From Thermoleophilales bacterium (lineage in GTDB: Bacteria; Actinomycetota; Thermoleophilia; Solirubrobacterales; 70-9), in NCBI GenBank assembly GCA_020636895.1, contig JACJWZ010000001.1, positions 1,417,501-1,481,500 of the forward strand: a DNA stretch of 64,000 bases. Direction: 5' to 3'. The position numbers were made by a program, and so were the translations under genes. This document shows positions 15,362-24,720 of this stretch, piece after piece. Positions within the stretch are counted from its first letter, which is position 1; each line of letters starts with the position of its first letter. The notes below the pieces were generated by a model that ran no database searches, was not told the DNA's origin, and was given only the letters and a program-made list of their open reading frames with translations.

Positions 15362-16381
15362 TCAGAGGATCCCGGCCTCGCGTGCGCCCGTGATCGTCTC
15401 CTGCAGGGTCGCCTCCGCGTCCCAGCGCGGATGCCAACCGAGCTCGGCGCGAGCCTTGCTCGTATCCATCAGGGTCGGGACTCGGAAGGCGGTCAGCCAC
15501 GCGGCCTCCGGCGGCATCCCCGGCAGCCTCTGCAGCAGCTCGTCGAGCGAGACGACCGCGGCCCCCGGGACGGGAACCGAAAGCCAGCCCAGCGCTCGCG
15601 CCATCCGCGCGACCGTCATCGCGCCCTGGCCGGCGAGGTTGTAGCGACCCGGCGCACCCTTCCCATCGACGGCTGCGAGCAAAGCCTGGGCGACGTCGTC
15701 GGTGTGGACGAGCTGGAAGGGGATGCCCGGGTCGGGCAGGATCGGGCCGAGGAAGGGAACCTGATCGGCGATGCGGCGCGCCAGCTTGAGCTGGCCGAAG
15801 ACGGGTAACGCGCCGACCATGGTCTCGATCAACATCGGCGCACCGGCGCCCGCGACGATGCAGGGGCGGAAGACCCAGGCGCCGACGTCGGAGCCGGCGA
15901 GGGTCTCGTCGAGGACTTGCTCTATCTCGGCCTTGTGGGCCGAGTAGTAGAAGCTCTCGCTCCCGTGCGGCTCGACGTCCTCCGTCAGCGGCTGCGGGTT
16001 GTCGGCGTGGAACCCGTAGGCGGCGACCGACGAGGTGTAGACGAGGCGCTTGGCTCCCGCCGCCACCGTCGCCTCGAAGACGTTGCGGCTCCCCTCGAGG
16101 TTGATCGCCCGGGCCTCCTCGGGGTCGCCCATGATGATGAAGGCCAGGTGGACGACCACATCGGCACCGGCGACCAGCTCGTCGACCGAGTCCCGATCGA
16201 GGACATCGCCGCGCCGGTATTCGACCTTCTCGCTGAGCTCGTGATCGGAGGGGCGGAACGGACTGCGAGCCATGCCGATCACGCGGCCGACGGTGGGCGA
16301 ATGATCCAGGGCGCGGAGGGCGGCGAGCCCGATCTCCCCCGTTGGGCCGGTGACGGCGACGGTCAGCTTCGAGGCTTCCAT
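15362..16381 (-). CDS. NAD-dependent epimerase/dehydratase
   Basis: A protein of 339 residues, extended short-chain dehydrogenase type. The nucleotide-binding motif is TGPTGEIG (residues 11-18), followed by YRRGDVLD and a substrate region with YTSSVAAYG and the catalytic YYSAHK (YxxxK). It is typical of nucleoside-sugar or 3-beta-HSD-like oxidoreductases; the substrate is not evident. It lies 11 bases after the MMPL exporter stop on the same strand, so the two are probably cotranscribed. Confidence 0.88.
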   Translation of the reverse strand: MEASKLTVAVTGPTGEIGLAALRALDHSPTVGRVIGMARSPFRPSDHELSEKVEYRRGDVLDRDSVDELVAGADVVVHLAFIIMGDPEEARAINLEGSRNVFEATVAAGAKRLVYTSSVAAYGFHADNPQPLTEDVEPHGSESFYYSAHKAEIEQVLDETLAGSDVGAWVFRPCIVAGAGAPMLIETMVGALPVFGQLKLARRIADQVPFLGPILPDPGIPFQLVHTDDVAQALLAAVDGKGAPGRYNLAGQGAMTVARMARALGWLSVPVPGAAVVSLDELLQRLPGMPPEAAWLTAFRVPTLMDTSKARAELGWHPRWDAEATLQETITGAREAGIL

Positions 16382-16392
16382 CGCCGCGGAGA

Positions 16393-18882
16393 CTACGGCT
16401 CGGGCCGCGGCGCCGGAGGCTCCTCACCGTCGTCGGCACCGTCGTCTGCTTCGCCGTCGCCGGCCTCGGTGTCGGACGGGAGCTCGGCCTCGGGCTCCTC
16501 CGGGTCGGGGGCGTCATCCGGCTCGGCGTCCAGCGCGGCGAAGAACTCGTCCCCTTCGATGCCGACGTGCGGCATCCACCCGAGCCAGGACGGGAACCAC
16601 CAGTTCGCGCGTCCGAGCAGGACCATTACCGAGGGCACGAGCAGGCAGCGGACGACGGTCGCGTCGATCGCCACAGCGACGGCGAGACCGACGCCGAACT
16701 GCTTGACGGTCGGATCGCCGTTGAGGACGAAGCTCGTGAAGACGGCGACCATGATGCAGGCGGCCGAGGTGATGACGCGCGCCGTGCCGGCGAGCCCCTC
16801 GACGACCGCGTCGTGGTTGCCGATCCCCTCGCGATAGTGCTCCTGGATCTTCGTCAGCAGGAACACCTGGTAGTCCATGGAGAGGCCGAAGAGGATCGCG
16901 AACATCAGCAGCGGCACGAAGGAGACGATCGGCAGGGTGTGGTCGAGGCCGATCAGCGATAGGCCAAAGCCCTTCTCGAACACGGCGACGAGGACCCCGT
17001 ATGAGGCGGCCACCGAGATCAGGTTCATGAGCCCGGCCGTGAGCGGCACGACGAGCGACCGGAAGGCCAGCATCAGCAGGATGAAGCTGAGCGAGAGCAC
17101 GATCAGGATCACCAGCGGCAGCTTCTCGCCGATCTCATCCGCCAGGTCGATGTAGGCCGCGGTCGAGCCGCCGACGTAGGCGACGGTCCCCGGTGATCCC
17201 TTCAGCGCTGCCGGGATGACGTCGTCGCGGAGTCTGTTCACCAAGTCGACGGTGCGGTCGGAAACCGGCGCGGAGTCGGAGGTGACGTTGAGGATCGCGG
17301 CGGTGCCGGCCTGGTTCACCGACGGGAACGAGACGTCGGCGACGTCGGGATCCTTGCCGATCTGGTTGCTGAGCTTGGTCAGCCGCGGGTCGCTGGCCGG
17401 CGACTTCAGGAACTGCTCCTGCTGCTTCTGCTCCTGCTGCTGCTTCTTCGTCGGCCCGGCGGGCTCGGGCGGCGGCGGCTCCCCTTCGGCGGCCGCCTCC
17501 TGCGCCTGCTCCTCGTACTTGTCCTGCTCCTGCTGCTCCTGCTCGGCCTGCTGCTGCTTGAGCTGGTTGAGCTTCTTCGTGTCCGGCTTGGCCGGCGGGT
17601 CGAGCTTGACCGAGACGAGCAGCGGCCCGTTGGTGCCGGGGCCGAACCCATCGCTGAGGATGTCGTAGGAACGGCGCGTCTGCGTATCGGTCGGGAGCTG
17701 GCTGTTGTCGGGCTGCCCGAGCGACATGTCGAGCACCGGCAGCGCCAGCGCGACGAGGATGACCATGCCGATCGTCGCCGCCGGGATCGGCCGCCTGCCG
17801 ATCGCCCGCGCCCAGCGCTCCCAACCGTGCGGCTTGTCGTCGTGGCGGTGACCGCCGAACGGCAGCCTCCCCGCGTTGATCCGCTCGCCGAGGATGCCGA
17901 GGATCGCGGGCAGCAGCGTGACCGCGCCCAGGACGGAGACGGCGACGACGATGGCCGCCGAGTAGCCGAGGGCGCGAACGATCGGGATCCCGCCGAAGTA
18001 GAGGGAGAGGAGGGCGACGACGACGGTGCTCCCGGCGAAGACCACCGCGCCGCCTGAGGTGGCGGTGGCCCGCGCAACTGACTCCTCGACGCTGAAGCCG
18101 CGTTCGAGGAACTCTTTGTGCCGCGTGATCAGGAAGAGCGCGTAGTCGATGCCGACGCCGAGGCCGAGCATCGTCCCCAGCGTCGCCGCGATCGACGGCA
18201 CCGAGAGGACGTGGCCAAGCAGGCCGACCAGGCTCAGGCCGGTGCCGAGGCTGAAGATCGCGGTGAGGATCGGCAGGGGCATCGCGGCCGCGGTGCCGAA
18301 CGCGAACAGCAGCACGATGATCGCGACCGCGATTCCGATCGCCTCGCTCGACTCGGTCGAGGCCTTCGACACCTCCTGGCCGAGGTAGCCGCCGGCAGCG
18401 ACGTCGATACCGGCTCGTTTCGCCGGATCGGCGACCGCGATCAGGTCGTCCGCCTCGTCCTCCTCGAGCTCGGCGGGACCGGGCTCGAGGGTCAGCTGGA
18501 TGTAGGCGATCTTCTTGTCCTTGCTGAGCTGGTCGGCGCCCTCGTCGCTCAGCGGGCTGACCACCGAGTTGACGTCGTCGCGCTGCTTGTACGCCTTGAC
18601 GGTCTCGTTGATCGCCTTCGCGTTGGCGCCCTGGTCCAGCTTCCCCTGGCCCGCCTCGAGCGCGATCTGCACCGTGCCGTTGGCCTGCTCCGGGAACTTG
18701 TCGTCGAGCAGATCCGTGGCGGCCGTCGAATCGCTGCCGGGGATCGTCAGGTCGTCCTCGGTCGGCTTGCCGGTGATCGCGGCCGCCGCCCATAGCCCGA
18801 CGAGCACCACCGCCCACGCGGCGACGACCGGCCAGCCATGCCGTGCGGCGAACCTCCCGAGGGCGTAGAGCGGACCGGTCAC
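16393..18882 (-). CDS. MMPL/RND-family exporter
   Basis: A protein of 829 residues with two MMPL halves. There is an N-terminal membrane helix (residues 12-34), an extracytoplasmic domain, a five-helix bundle (about 180-350), a second extracytoplasmic domain, and a second bundle (about 590-760) with the DYQVFLLTKIQEH signature matched by DYALFLITRHKEF in the first half. Such pumps export lipids or hydrophobic compounds using proton flow. Unusual points are a Gln/Glu-rich insert at about residues 430-494 and an acidic Pro-rich C-terminal tail (about 785-829). It is divergent, 56 bases from a TetR gene. Confidence 0.9.
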   Translation of the reverse strand: MTGPLYALGRFAARHGWPVVAAWAVVLVGLWAAAAITGKPTEDDLTIPGSDSTAATDLLDDKFPEQANGTVQIALEAGQGKLDQGANAKAINETVKAYKQRDDVNSVVSPLSDEGADQLSKDKKIAYIQLTLEPGPAELEEDEADDLIAVADPAKRAGIDVAAGGYLGQEVSKASTESSEAIGIAVAIIVLLFAFGTAAAMPLPILTAIFSLGTGLSLVGLLGHVLSVPSIAATLGTMLGLGVGIDYALFLITRHKEFLERGFSVEESVARATATSGGAVVFAGSTVVVALLSLYFGGIPIVRALGYSAAIVVAVSVLGAVTLLPAILGILGERINAGRLPFGGHRHDDKPHGWERWARAIGRRPIPAATIGMVILVALALPVLDMSLGQPDNSQLPTDTQTRRSYDILSDGFGPGTNGPLLVSVKLDPPAKPDTKKLNQLKQQQAEQEQQEQDKYEEQAQEAAAEGEPPPPEPAGPTKKQQQEQKQQEQFLKSPASDPRLTKLSNQIGKDPDVADVSFPSVNQAGTAAILNVTSDSAPVSDRTVDLVNRLRDDVIPAALKGSPGTVAYVGGSTAAYIDLADEIGEKLPLVILIVLSLSFILLMLAFRSLVVPLTAGLMNLISVAASYGVLVAVFEKGFGLSLIGLDHTLPIVSFVPLLMFAILFGLSMDYQVFLLTKIQEHYREGIGNHDAVVEGLAGTARVITSAACIMVAVFTSFVLNGDPTVKQFGVGLAVAVAIDATVVRCLLVPSVMVLLGRANWWFPSWLGWMPHVGIEGDEFFAALDAEPDDAPDPEEPEAELPSDTEAGDGEADDGADDGEEPPAPRPEP

Positions 18883-18938
18883 TGCGGTGAATCTATCCCC
18901 GCCGAGGACGAGATCCCACGAGTGCGGTCTAATCCCCG

Positions 18939-19544
18939 GTGATGGCGAAGCCGGACGGCGAGACCAATGAGCGGGCGAAACGGCTGCCGCCGGCCGAGCG
19001 ACGACGCCACCTCGTCGCGGTCGGGCTCGACGTCTTCGCCGAGCGCGGGTACGCCGGAACCGAGCTCAGCGACATCGCAGCGGCGGCGGGCGTCGGTCGG
19101 CCGCTGATCTATCACTACTTCGAGGGCGGCAAGGAGGACCTCTACGTCGCCGTGCTCGAGCACGCGTGGGGCGAGGTGATCGAGAGGCTCGAAGTCGACC
19201 CCGAGCGAGGCCGGGGCATGCTCCCGACCAACCTCGGCGCCTACCTCGACCTCGTCGAGGTGGGTGACCCCGCGATCACGGTGATCCGCGCCTCGCGCCG
19301 GCTCGAAGGCCCGCAAATCGAAGCGGCGACGCGGAAGTCCGGGATGCTCCTCGCCCGGGGCATCGCGATCAACCAACTCGGCCTCGAAGACCCTCCCGCG
19401 CGCGTTCTCGTCGGCCTGCTCGGGTTCCTCAGCTTCTTCGAGGCGCTGCTGCAGGGCTGGACGGAGGGCATGATCACGCGCGCCGACCTCGAACGAATCG
19501 TCGCCGCGACGCTCCCGGCGATCGCTGACGCCACCTCCGACTGA
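18939..19544 (+). CDS. TetR-family regulator
   Basis: A protein of 201 residues (ATG 18939 or 18942). The helix-turn-helix is at about residues 43-68 (LSDIAAAAGVGRPLIYHYFEGG). The C-terminal domain includes SFFEALLQGW and is of the type seen in efflux regulators. Divergent placement next to the MMPL pump implies that it represses the pump and itself. TGCGGT occurs twice as a direct repeat in the 56-base gap, possibly part of its operator. Confidence 0.88.
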   Translation: MMAKPDGETNERAKRLPPAERRRHLVAVGLDVFAERGYAGTELSDIAAAAGVGRPLIYHYFEGGKEDLYVAVLEHAWGEVIERLEVDPERGRGMLPTNLGAYLDLVEVGDPAITVIRASRRLEGPQIEAATRKSGMLLARGIAINQLGLEDPPARVLVGLLGFLSFFEALLQGWTEGMITRADLERIVAATLPAIADATSD

Positions 19545-19573
19545 GCTCCCCGGTCCCATCGCACGCGAGGCTA

Positions 19574-19603
19574 TTGCCTTTGTCGACACGTTGTCAATAG
19601 GAT
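19574..19603 (+). promoter_or_regulatory. Candidate promoter of hydrolase 19634
   Basis: TTGCCT (-35-like, 19574-19579) and TAGGAT (-10-like, 19598-19603) are separated by 18 bases and lie 30 bases before the ATG. The spacer contains TGTCGACA, a perfect 8-base palindrome. This is a pattern match only. Confidence 0.35.
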
Positions 19604-19633
19604 TCCTGCGCCCATCCGGCGAACATCCCGACC

Positions 19634-20500
19634 ATGCCGCTGATCGAACTCCAAGACGGACGATCCATCGCCTACGAGCAGTCGGGCGATCCGAACGGGG
19701 TGCCGGTCCTCTTCCAGCACGGAACCGGTGACTCACGCCTGGCCCGCCACCCCGACGAGGCACTCACCACCGCGGCCGGTGTGCGCTTGATCACCGCAGA
19801 CCGCCCCGGGGTGGGCGGCTCGACGAGGGTCGCCGAGCGAACCCTGCTCGATTGGAGCGCGGACGTCGAGTCTCTGACCGCGCACCTGGGCATCGGCCGC
19901 TTCGTCGTCGTCGGCTGGTCCGGTGGCGGCCCCCACGCGCTCGCCGTCGCCCACCGGCTCGGCGACCGCGTCAGCGGAATCGTCCTCGCCTCCCCGCTCG
20001 CCCCGCTCGACCGGCCCGGCGCCCGCGACCTCGTGCTCAACAAGGACCTGCGCGAGATCTGGGGGCTGCGCCACGCGAAGTGGGTCGCCGCGCTCGCCGG
20101 CCGGATCGAGTCCCGGTCCGCGCGCAAGGACCCGGACGCGTTCGTCGCCGAGCTGGCGAAGAGCGCCCCCGCCGACGCGCCGGTCCTCACCGATCCCGGG
20201 CTCGAGCCGATGTTCGCCGCGGAGATGGACGAGGCGCTCGCCCAGCACGGCAGCGGCGTCCTCGACGACATGTGGGCGTTCCTCGACTGGGGATTCAACC
20301 CCGAGGAGGTCACCCAGCCGGTCGCCCTCTTCCTCGGGGACGCCGATGAGATCCTCGCGCCCGACATGTACCGGGGACTTGCCGAGCGCCTGCCGGGCGC
20401 GGGCCCACCGCGCGAGTGGCCTGGCGGCGGCCACTACGCGCTCTTCGCGCGCGAGCGCTGGCGCGAGCTCATGGAGGCCGCGGCCGCCTTCGGCGGCTAG
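19634..20500 (+). CDS. Alpha/beta hydrolase
   Basis: A protein of 288 residues. Motifs in order: FQHGTGDSR (HG), ADRPGVGGS, nucleophile elbow VVGWSGGGPHAL (GxSxG), acid in FLGDADEI, and histidine in PGGGHYALF. It belongs to the broad family of hydrolases, haloperoxidases and esterases. The substrate is unknown. It ends at the edge of the palindromic repeat array. Confidence 0.88.
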   Translation: MPLIELQDGRSIAYEQSGDPNGVPVLFQHGTGDSRLARHPDEALTTAAGVRLITADRPGVGGSTRVAERTLLDWSADVESLTAHLGIGRFVVVGWSGGGPHALAVAHRLGDRVSGIVLASPLAPLDRPGARDLVLNKDLREIWGLRHAKWVAALAGRIESRSARKDPDAFVAELAKSAPADAPVLTDPGLEPMFAAEMDEALAQHGSGVLDDMWAFLDWGFNPEEVTQPVALFLGDADEILAPDMYRGLAERLPGAGPPREWPGGGHYALFARERWRELMEAAAAFGG

Positions 20501-20521
20501 CACGCGGCGAACGCCGCCGCG

Positions 20522-21096
20522 CCCTTCGGCGCCTATCGCTCGAGCGCGTGGCGCCTTTTCCACCGTATGCGTGGGAAAAGCGCCATGCGTCGATGGTTGA
20601 GCGCTTCCTATTTCCACCGCGTGGAAAAGGCCCTTACGTCGGGCGTGGCGCCCCCTTCGGTGCCCATCGTCCCAAGCGCGTGGCGCTATTTCCACCGTAT
20701 GCGTGGAAAAGGCGCCTTGCGTCGATGGCTTTCCGATCTGCGCTTGCTCGCTTTCCACCGGCGTGGAAAAGAGCCTCCGAAGGGGGGGTGGCGGCCGGCC
20801 TCCTGCCGCAGCTTCGATGCTCCCCTTCGGTGCCCATCGTCCCAAGCGCGTGGCGCCTTTTCCACCGTATGCGTGGGAAATTAGCGCCATGCGTCGATGG
20901 TTGAGCGCCCCAGCTCCAGGGCTTGGCGCCTTTTCCACCGTATGCGTGGAAAAGGCGCCTTGCGTCTGCTCGATCTGCGCCGAAGGGGGGCTGGGAGCTC
21001 CCGGTGGCGGCCGGCCTCAGGCGCAGCTTCGATGCTCCCCTTCGGTGCCCATCGCCCCCAGCGCTTAGCTCCTTTTCCACCGTATGCGTGGGAAAA
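20522..21096. repeat. Array of palindromic repeats (7 copies)
   Basis: The core TTTCCACCGTATGCGTGGAAA occurs seven times, with variants, at about 20556, 20611, 20688, 20752, 20858, 20931 and 21073. Each is a hairpin with TTTCCAC/GTGGAAA arms. The copy at 20925-20959 has perfect 14-bp arms. Four copies are preceded by a shared leader (CTTCGGTGCCCATCG... ending AAGCGCGTGGCGC; from about 20522, 20652, 20822 and 21038), and three are followed by GCGCC(A/T)TGCGTCGATGG. Leader starts are 130, 170 and 216 bases apart. The array fills the gap between two convergent genes. It resembles composite REP/BIME elements; no transposase is nearby. Confidence 0.85.
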
Positions 21097-21148
21097 GCGC
21101 CGCGCGGCCGGTCGATCTTGGCGCGCCGGGCTCCTGCGGGTTCGGCGG

Positions 21149-24100
21149 CTAGCTCGCGGCGATCGCCGCCGCGGTCCGCCGCGCCAGCGACATCACCGTG
21201 AACATCGGGTTCGTCCCCGACGCGGTCGGGAACGCGCTCGCGTCGCCGATCCAGACGCCGGCAGTGTCGTGGAGCTGGCCGAAGCCGTCGGCGACCGACG
21301 TCTCCGGGTCGGATCCCATCCGGCAGGTTCCCATCTGGTGAGCGCTGAAGAGGCCGATCTCGCGGGGCGCCATCGAGAGGCCCTTGACCGCGTCGATGAA
21401 CTGCTCGACGTCCTCCCCGCGCCGCCACACCGGGGTGCGCTTGTTCAGTGCCTGCAGCTCGATCGCACCGGCGGCCTCGTGGATCCGGATGATCTCCTCG
21501 AGCCCGCGCTGGAGGTTGCGCTTGTCGAGCTCGTCGCTGAGCAGGTAGTGCATGACCGGGCGGCCGGCACCGTCGATGGTGACGCTGCCCGATCCCCGAT
21601 CCCTGGTCAGGTTGATGATCCCGGCGCCCCGGTCCCAGCGGGAGACCTGCAGCTTGTGGTCGGCGCCCGAGCGCCACGGCGTCGCCGCGGCGGCCAGCCC
21701 GGTGCCGTGCTGCGCGCACTCGAGCAGGAAGCCGTACCCGTCCTCGAGCCCCTCGAACTGGTGCGAGAGCGCCGCCTGCGCCGGTCCCCACCATGCCTCC
21801 TGGGACTCCTCGTAGAGACCGAAGATGACGCTCGTCGGATGCAGGCGCAGGTTCTGCCCGACCGCCGGCCCGCCGATGCCCGAACGCAGCAGCAGTGCCG
21901 GCGACTCGACCGATCCGCACGCGACGACGACCTGCGGCGCCCGTACGACCACCTTCGCGGTCCTGCCCTCGGGATCGGCGTAGACCGCCTCGACACCGGT
22001 GGCCCGGCCGCCCTCGACGAGGATCCGCTCGACCCGGCAGTGAGTCACGAAGTCGGCGTCCCTCCCCGCCGCGTCGGCGAGGTAGGTCTTTGCCGTGGAG
22101 CGCTTCGAACCCGACTGCTCGCCCCAGCCGAGGTAGCCGGCGGTGACCGGGTCGTAGGTCTCTGGGTCCGTGTTGCGGGTGATCAGCCGGAAGTCGTAGC
22201 CGAGCGCCTCGCAGCCCTCCTTGAGGCGCAGGTGCGGGCCGCTGAGGTCGCTGCAGCGGTCGTTGACGCCCAGCCGCTCCCAGACGGCGTCCATGTGCTC
22301 GTCATAGCCGGGGCCGTCGAGCCCCTCGAGGCCCGCCGCCGCCCACTCCGCTCGGACTTGGTCGTTCGTGCGCAGGCAGTTGGTCCAGTTGAGGACGGTG
22401 CCGCCGCCGAGGGCCGAGCCCGCCTGAATCGACACCTGACCCTCGGCCGTCAGGAACGGCCCCTGGTTGAGGAAGAGGTTCTGATAGCCCCAGAGCTCGA
22501 GGCCGGGGAACTCGGACTCGTCGTGGTAGCCGCCCATCTCGAGCACGCAGACCTTCTTGCCGGCGGCGCTGAGCTCTCCCGCGATCACGCCGCCGCCCGC
22601 GCCGGAGCCGACGACGACGACGTCGGCCTCGAGCGTCAGCTCCTCGCCCTCGGGGACGATCGGCCTGATCGGGCGCTCGACCTCGGACGCGGGCTTGGGG
22701 AGCGCTTGCGGCCCCGGGTAGCCCATGCCCGGCCAGCTCGGGTTGATCCCGGTGCCGAGGTCGGGAAGCGCGTAGTGGAGCATCAGGCAGGCGCCGCGGA
22801 GGGCATCGAGCCCCGGGCCCGCCTCGGGGTCCTCGCCGAATCCGTGCACGATCGCCTCGCGCTGCTCCTGCGTCGCGGCGGCGCTCATGCCGTTGGCGGA
22901 GAGCGCGTCGAGCAGGCCGCGCAGCCCCTCGACCTCCTCCGGCGGCAGCCCCGCCTGCAGCAGCGTCAGCTCGACCCCGGCCGGGACCGAGAAGTCACTG
23001 GCCGACCGCGCCCAGAAGCCGGTCGGGTCGCCCTCGCCCTCGGGGGCCTCGATCGAGGGGACCCAGGTGTCGCAGAGCGCCGCGAGCGTGGCGCGCTGAG
23101 CGTCGTCGAAGAGGTCGCTCAGCGCGAGCGCGGTCAGGGTCTCCCCGATCTGCGTGGTCACATCGCTCATGTAGGGGAACATGTGGAGCTCGCGGGCAGG
23201 CGCCCAGGCGGGGGCGACGAGGACCGACTGCCGGCGCGTGTACTTGCGGATCCCGTCGGCGCCGTGCCGGGAGCCGAGGCCGGACTCCTTCCAGCCGCCC
23301 ATCGGCAGCTCCAGCGCCGCGTAGTTGAGCTGCGCGTCGTTGACGCAGGCGACGCCTGCCTCGATCCGGCGCGCGAGCTGCTCGCCGCGCTCGGTGTCGC
23401 GGGTCCAGACCGATGCCTGCAGCCCGTAGCGGCCGTCGTTGGCGAGCGCGACCGCCTCCTCGGCGTCGGCGACCCGCATCACCGGCAGGGTCGGGCCGAA
23501 GGTCTCGTCGGTCATGCAGCGCATCGAGTGATCGACCCCGGTGATGATCGTCGGCTCGAAGAAGAGGCCGGCGCCGGCGTCTGTGACCCGCTTGCCGCCG
23601 GTGACGATCGTCGCGCCGTGCTCGACCGCGTCCTTGACGTGGGCCTCGATCAGCTCGATCTGAGGCGGGAAGATGATCGCGCCGACGTCGACGCTCCCCG
23701 GAGCGCCGGGCGGTCCCTGCCGCAGTCCCTCGACCTTGGAGCGGAGCCGCTCGACGAACTCGTCATGCACGGCGTCCTCGACGTAGATGCGCTCGACCGA
23801 GATGCAGACCTGCCCGGAGTTGTTGAGGCCGTAGGAGGCGGCGGCGTTGGCGGCGCGCTCGAGGTCGGCGTCGGCGAGGACGATCATCGGGTCCTTGCCG
23901 CCGAGCTCCAGCGAGACCGGGGTGAGCGTGTCGGCAGCCTGCTTCATCACCGCCTTGCCGGTCTTGACCGAGCCCGTGAACATCACGTAGTCGACAAGGT
24001 CGACGAGCGCGGCGCCGGTCTCGCCGCGGCCGGTGGCGACGCTGAAGACACCGTCGGGCAGCCCGGCCTCGGCCAGCATCTCGGCCATCAGCATCGAGGT

Positions 24101-24655
24101 GAGCGGGGTGATCTCCGACGGCTTTAGGACGACCGCGTTGCCGGCCGCGAGCGCCGGGATGCAGTCGCCGAAGGAGTTGTTGAGCGGGAAGTTCCAGGGG
24201 CCGATCACGCCGACGACGCCGACCGGCGCGTAGCGGACCTTGAGCCGGCGGCCGCCGCGGACGAAGGGCGAGGCCGTCTCGACGTCCTCGTCGGCAAGGT
24301 AGGCGGGGGCGTGCTTCGCCCAGAACTCGAGCGCGCTGATGCCGTAGGAGAGCTCGGCGAACTGCGTCTCGTCGGCGGGGCGCCCGGTCTCCGCGCAGAT
24401 CGTCTCGACCACCCGGTTGCCGTTGGCGACCATCCAGGCGCGGGCGGCCATCAGCACCCGGGCCCGCTCCTCGAACCCGGCGGCGGCCCAGCCCGGCTGC
24501 GCTGCGCGCGCCCGCTCGACCATCGCGGTGACGTCGGCTGCGCCGAGCTCCGGGACGGTCGCGATCGTCTCCCCCGTGGCGGGGTTCTCGACCGGGATGC
24601 CAGCTCCATTGCCGCTCGCGCTGGTCTGCGAGCTGCTTGACGTCGTGCTCTCCAT
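21149..24655 (-). CDS. ALDH - long-chain alcohol oxidase (GMC) fusion
   Basis: A single 1168-residue frame with two enzymes. Residues 1-490 are a complete aldehyde dehydrogenase: GPWNFPLNN, general base E250 (SLELGGKDP) and nucleophile C284 (NNSGQVCISVER). Residues about 500-1168 are a GMC flavoprotein of the long-chain fatty alcohol oxidase type: FAD site VVVGSGAGGGVIAG (about 680-693), SALGGGTVLNW, HQMGTCRMG and the end motif GDASAFPTASGTNP. Together they could take an alcohol to the aldehyde and then the acid in one polypeptide. GGAG precedes the ATG. It is divergent from a phosphoesterase. Activities are family-based; the fusion is seen directly. Confidence 0.9.
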   Translation of the reverse strand: MESTTSSSSQTSASGNGAGIPVENPATGETIATVPELGAADVTAMVERARAAQPGWAAAGFEERARVLMAARAWMVANGNRVVETICAETGRPADETQFAELSYGISALEFWAKHAPAYLADEDVETASPFVRGGRRLKVRYAPVGVVGVIGPWNFPLNNSFGDCIPALAAGNAVVLKPSEITPLTSMLMAEMLAEAGLPDGVFSVATGRGETGAALVDLVDYVMFTGSVKTGKAVMKQAADTLTPVSLELGGKDPMIVLADADLERAANAAASYGLNNSGQVCISVERIYVEDAVHDEFVERLRSKVEGLRQGPPGAPGSVDVGAIIFPPQIELIEAHVKDAVEHGATIVTGGKRVTDAGAGLFFEPTIITGVDHSMRCMTDETFGPTLPVMRVADAEEAVALANDGRYGLQASVWTRDTERGEQLARRIEAGVACVNDAQLNYAALELPMGGWKESGLGSRHGADGIRKYTRRQSVLVAPAWAPARELHMFPYMSDVTTQIGETLTALALSDLFDDAQRATLAALCDTWVPSIEAPEGEGDPTGFWARSASDFSVPAGVELTLLQAGLPPEEVEGLRGLLDALSANGMSAAATQEQREAIVHGFGEDPEAGPGLDALRGACLMLHYALPDLGTGINPSWPGMGYPGPQALPKPASEVERPIRPIVPEGEELTLEADVVVVGSGAGGGVIAGELSAAGKKVCVLEMGGYHDESEFPGLELWGYQNLFLNQGPFLTAEGQVSIQAGSALGGGTVLNWTNCLRTNDQVRAEWAAAGLEGLDGPGYDEHMDAVWERLGVNDRCSDLSGPHLRLKEGCEALGYDFRLITRNTDPETYDPVTAGYLGWGEQSGSKRSTAKTYLADAAGRDADFVTHCRVERILVEGGRATGVEAVYADPEGRTAKVVVRAPQVVVACGSVESPALLLRSGIGGPAVGQNLRLHPTSVIFGLYEESQEAWWGPAQAALSHQFEGLEDGYGFLLECAQHGTGLAAAATPWRSGADHKLQVSRWDRGAGIINLTRDRGSGSVTIDGAGRPVMHYLLSDELDKRNLQRGLEEIIRIHEAAGAIELQALNKRTPVWRRGEDVEQFIDAVKGLSMAPREIGLFSAHQMGTCRMGSDPETSVADGFGQLHDTAGVWIGDASAFPTASGTNPMFTVMSLARRTAAAIAAS

Positions 24656-24720
24656 CTCTCCGGTCCGCGAGTCTATTGCTCGCGGCTGCGACGATCCAGG
24701 GGACTACCGGATCACCGACC

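Noticed and set aside
20556..21096. CRISPR array
   Set aside because: Repeats are palindromic and short with irregular distances, and the sequences between them are themselves repeated. There are no cas genes.
20897..24127. A 1076-codon open frame on the plus strand
   Set aside because: It is antisense to the ALDH-alcohol oxidase fusion, which has full catalytic motifs; long antisense frames are common in high-GC DNA. Its start lies in the palindromic repeats.
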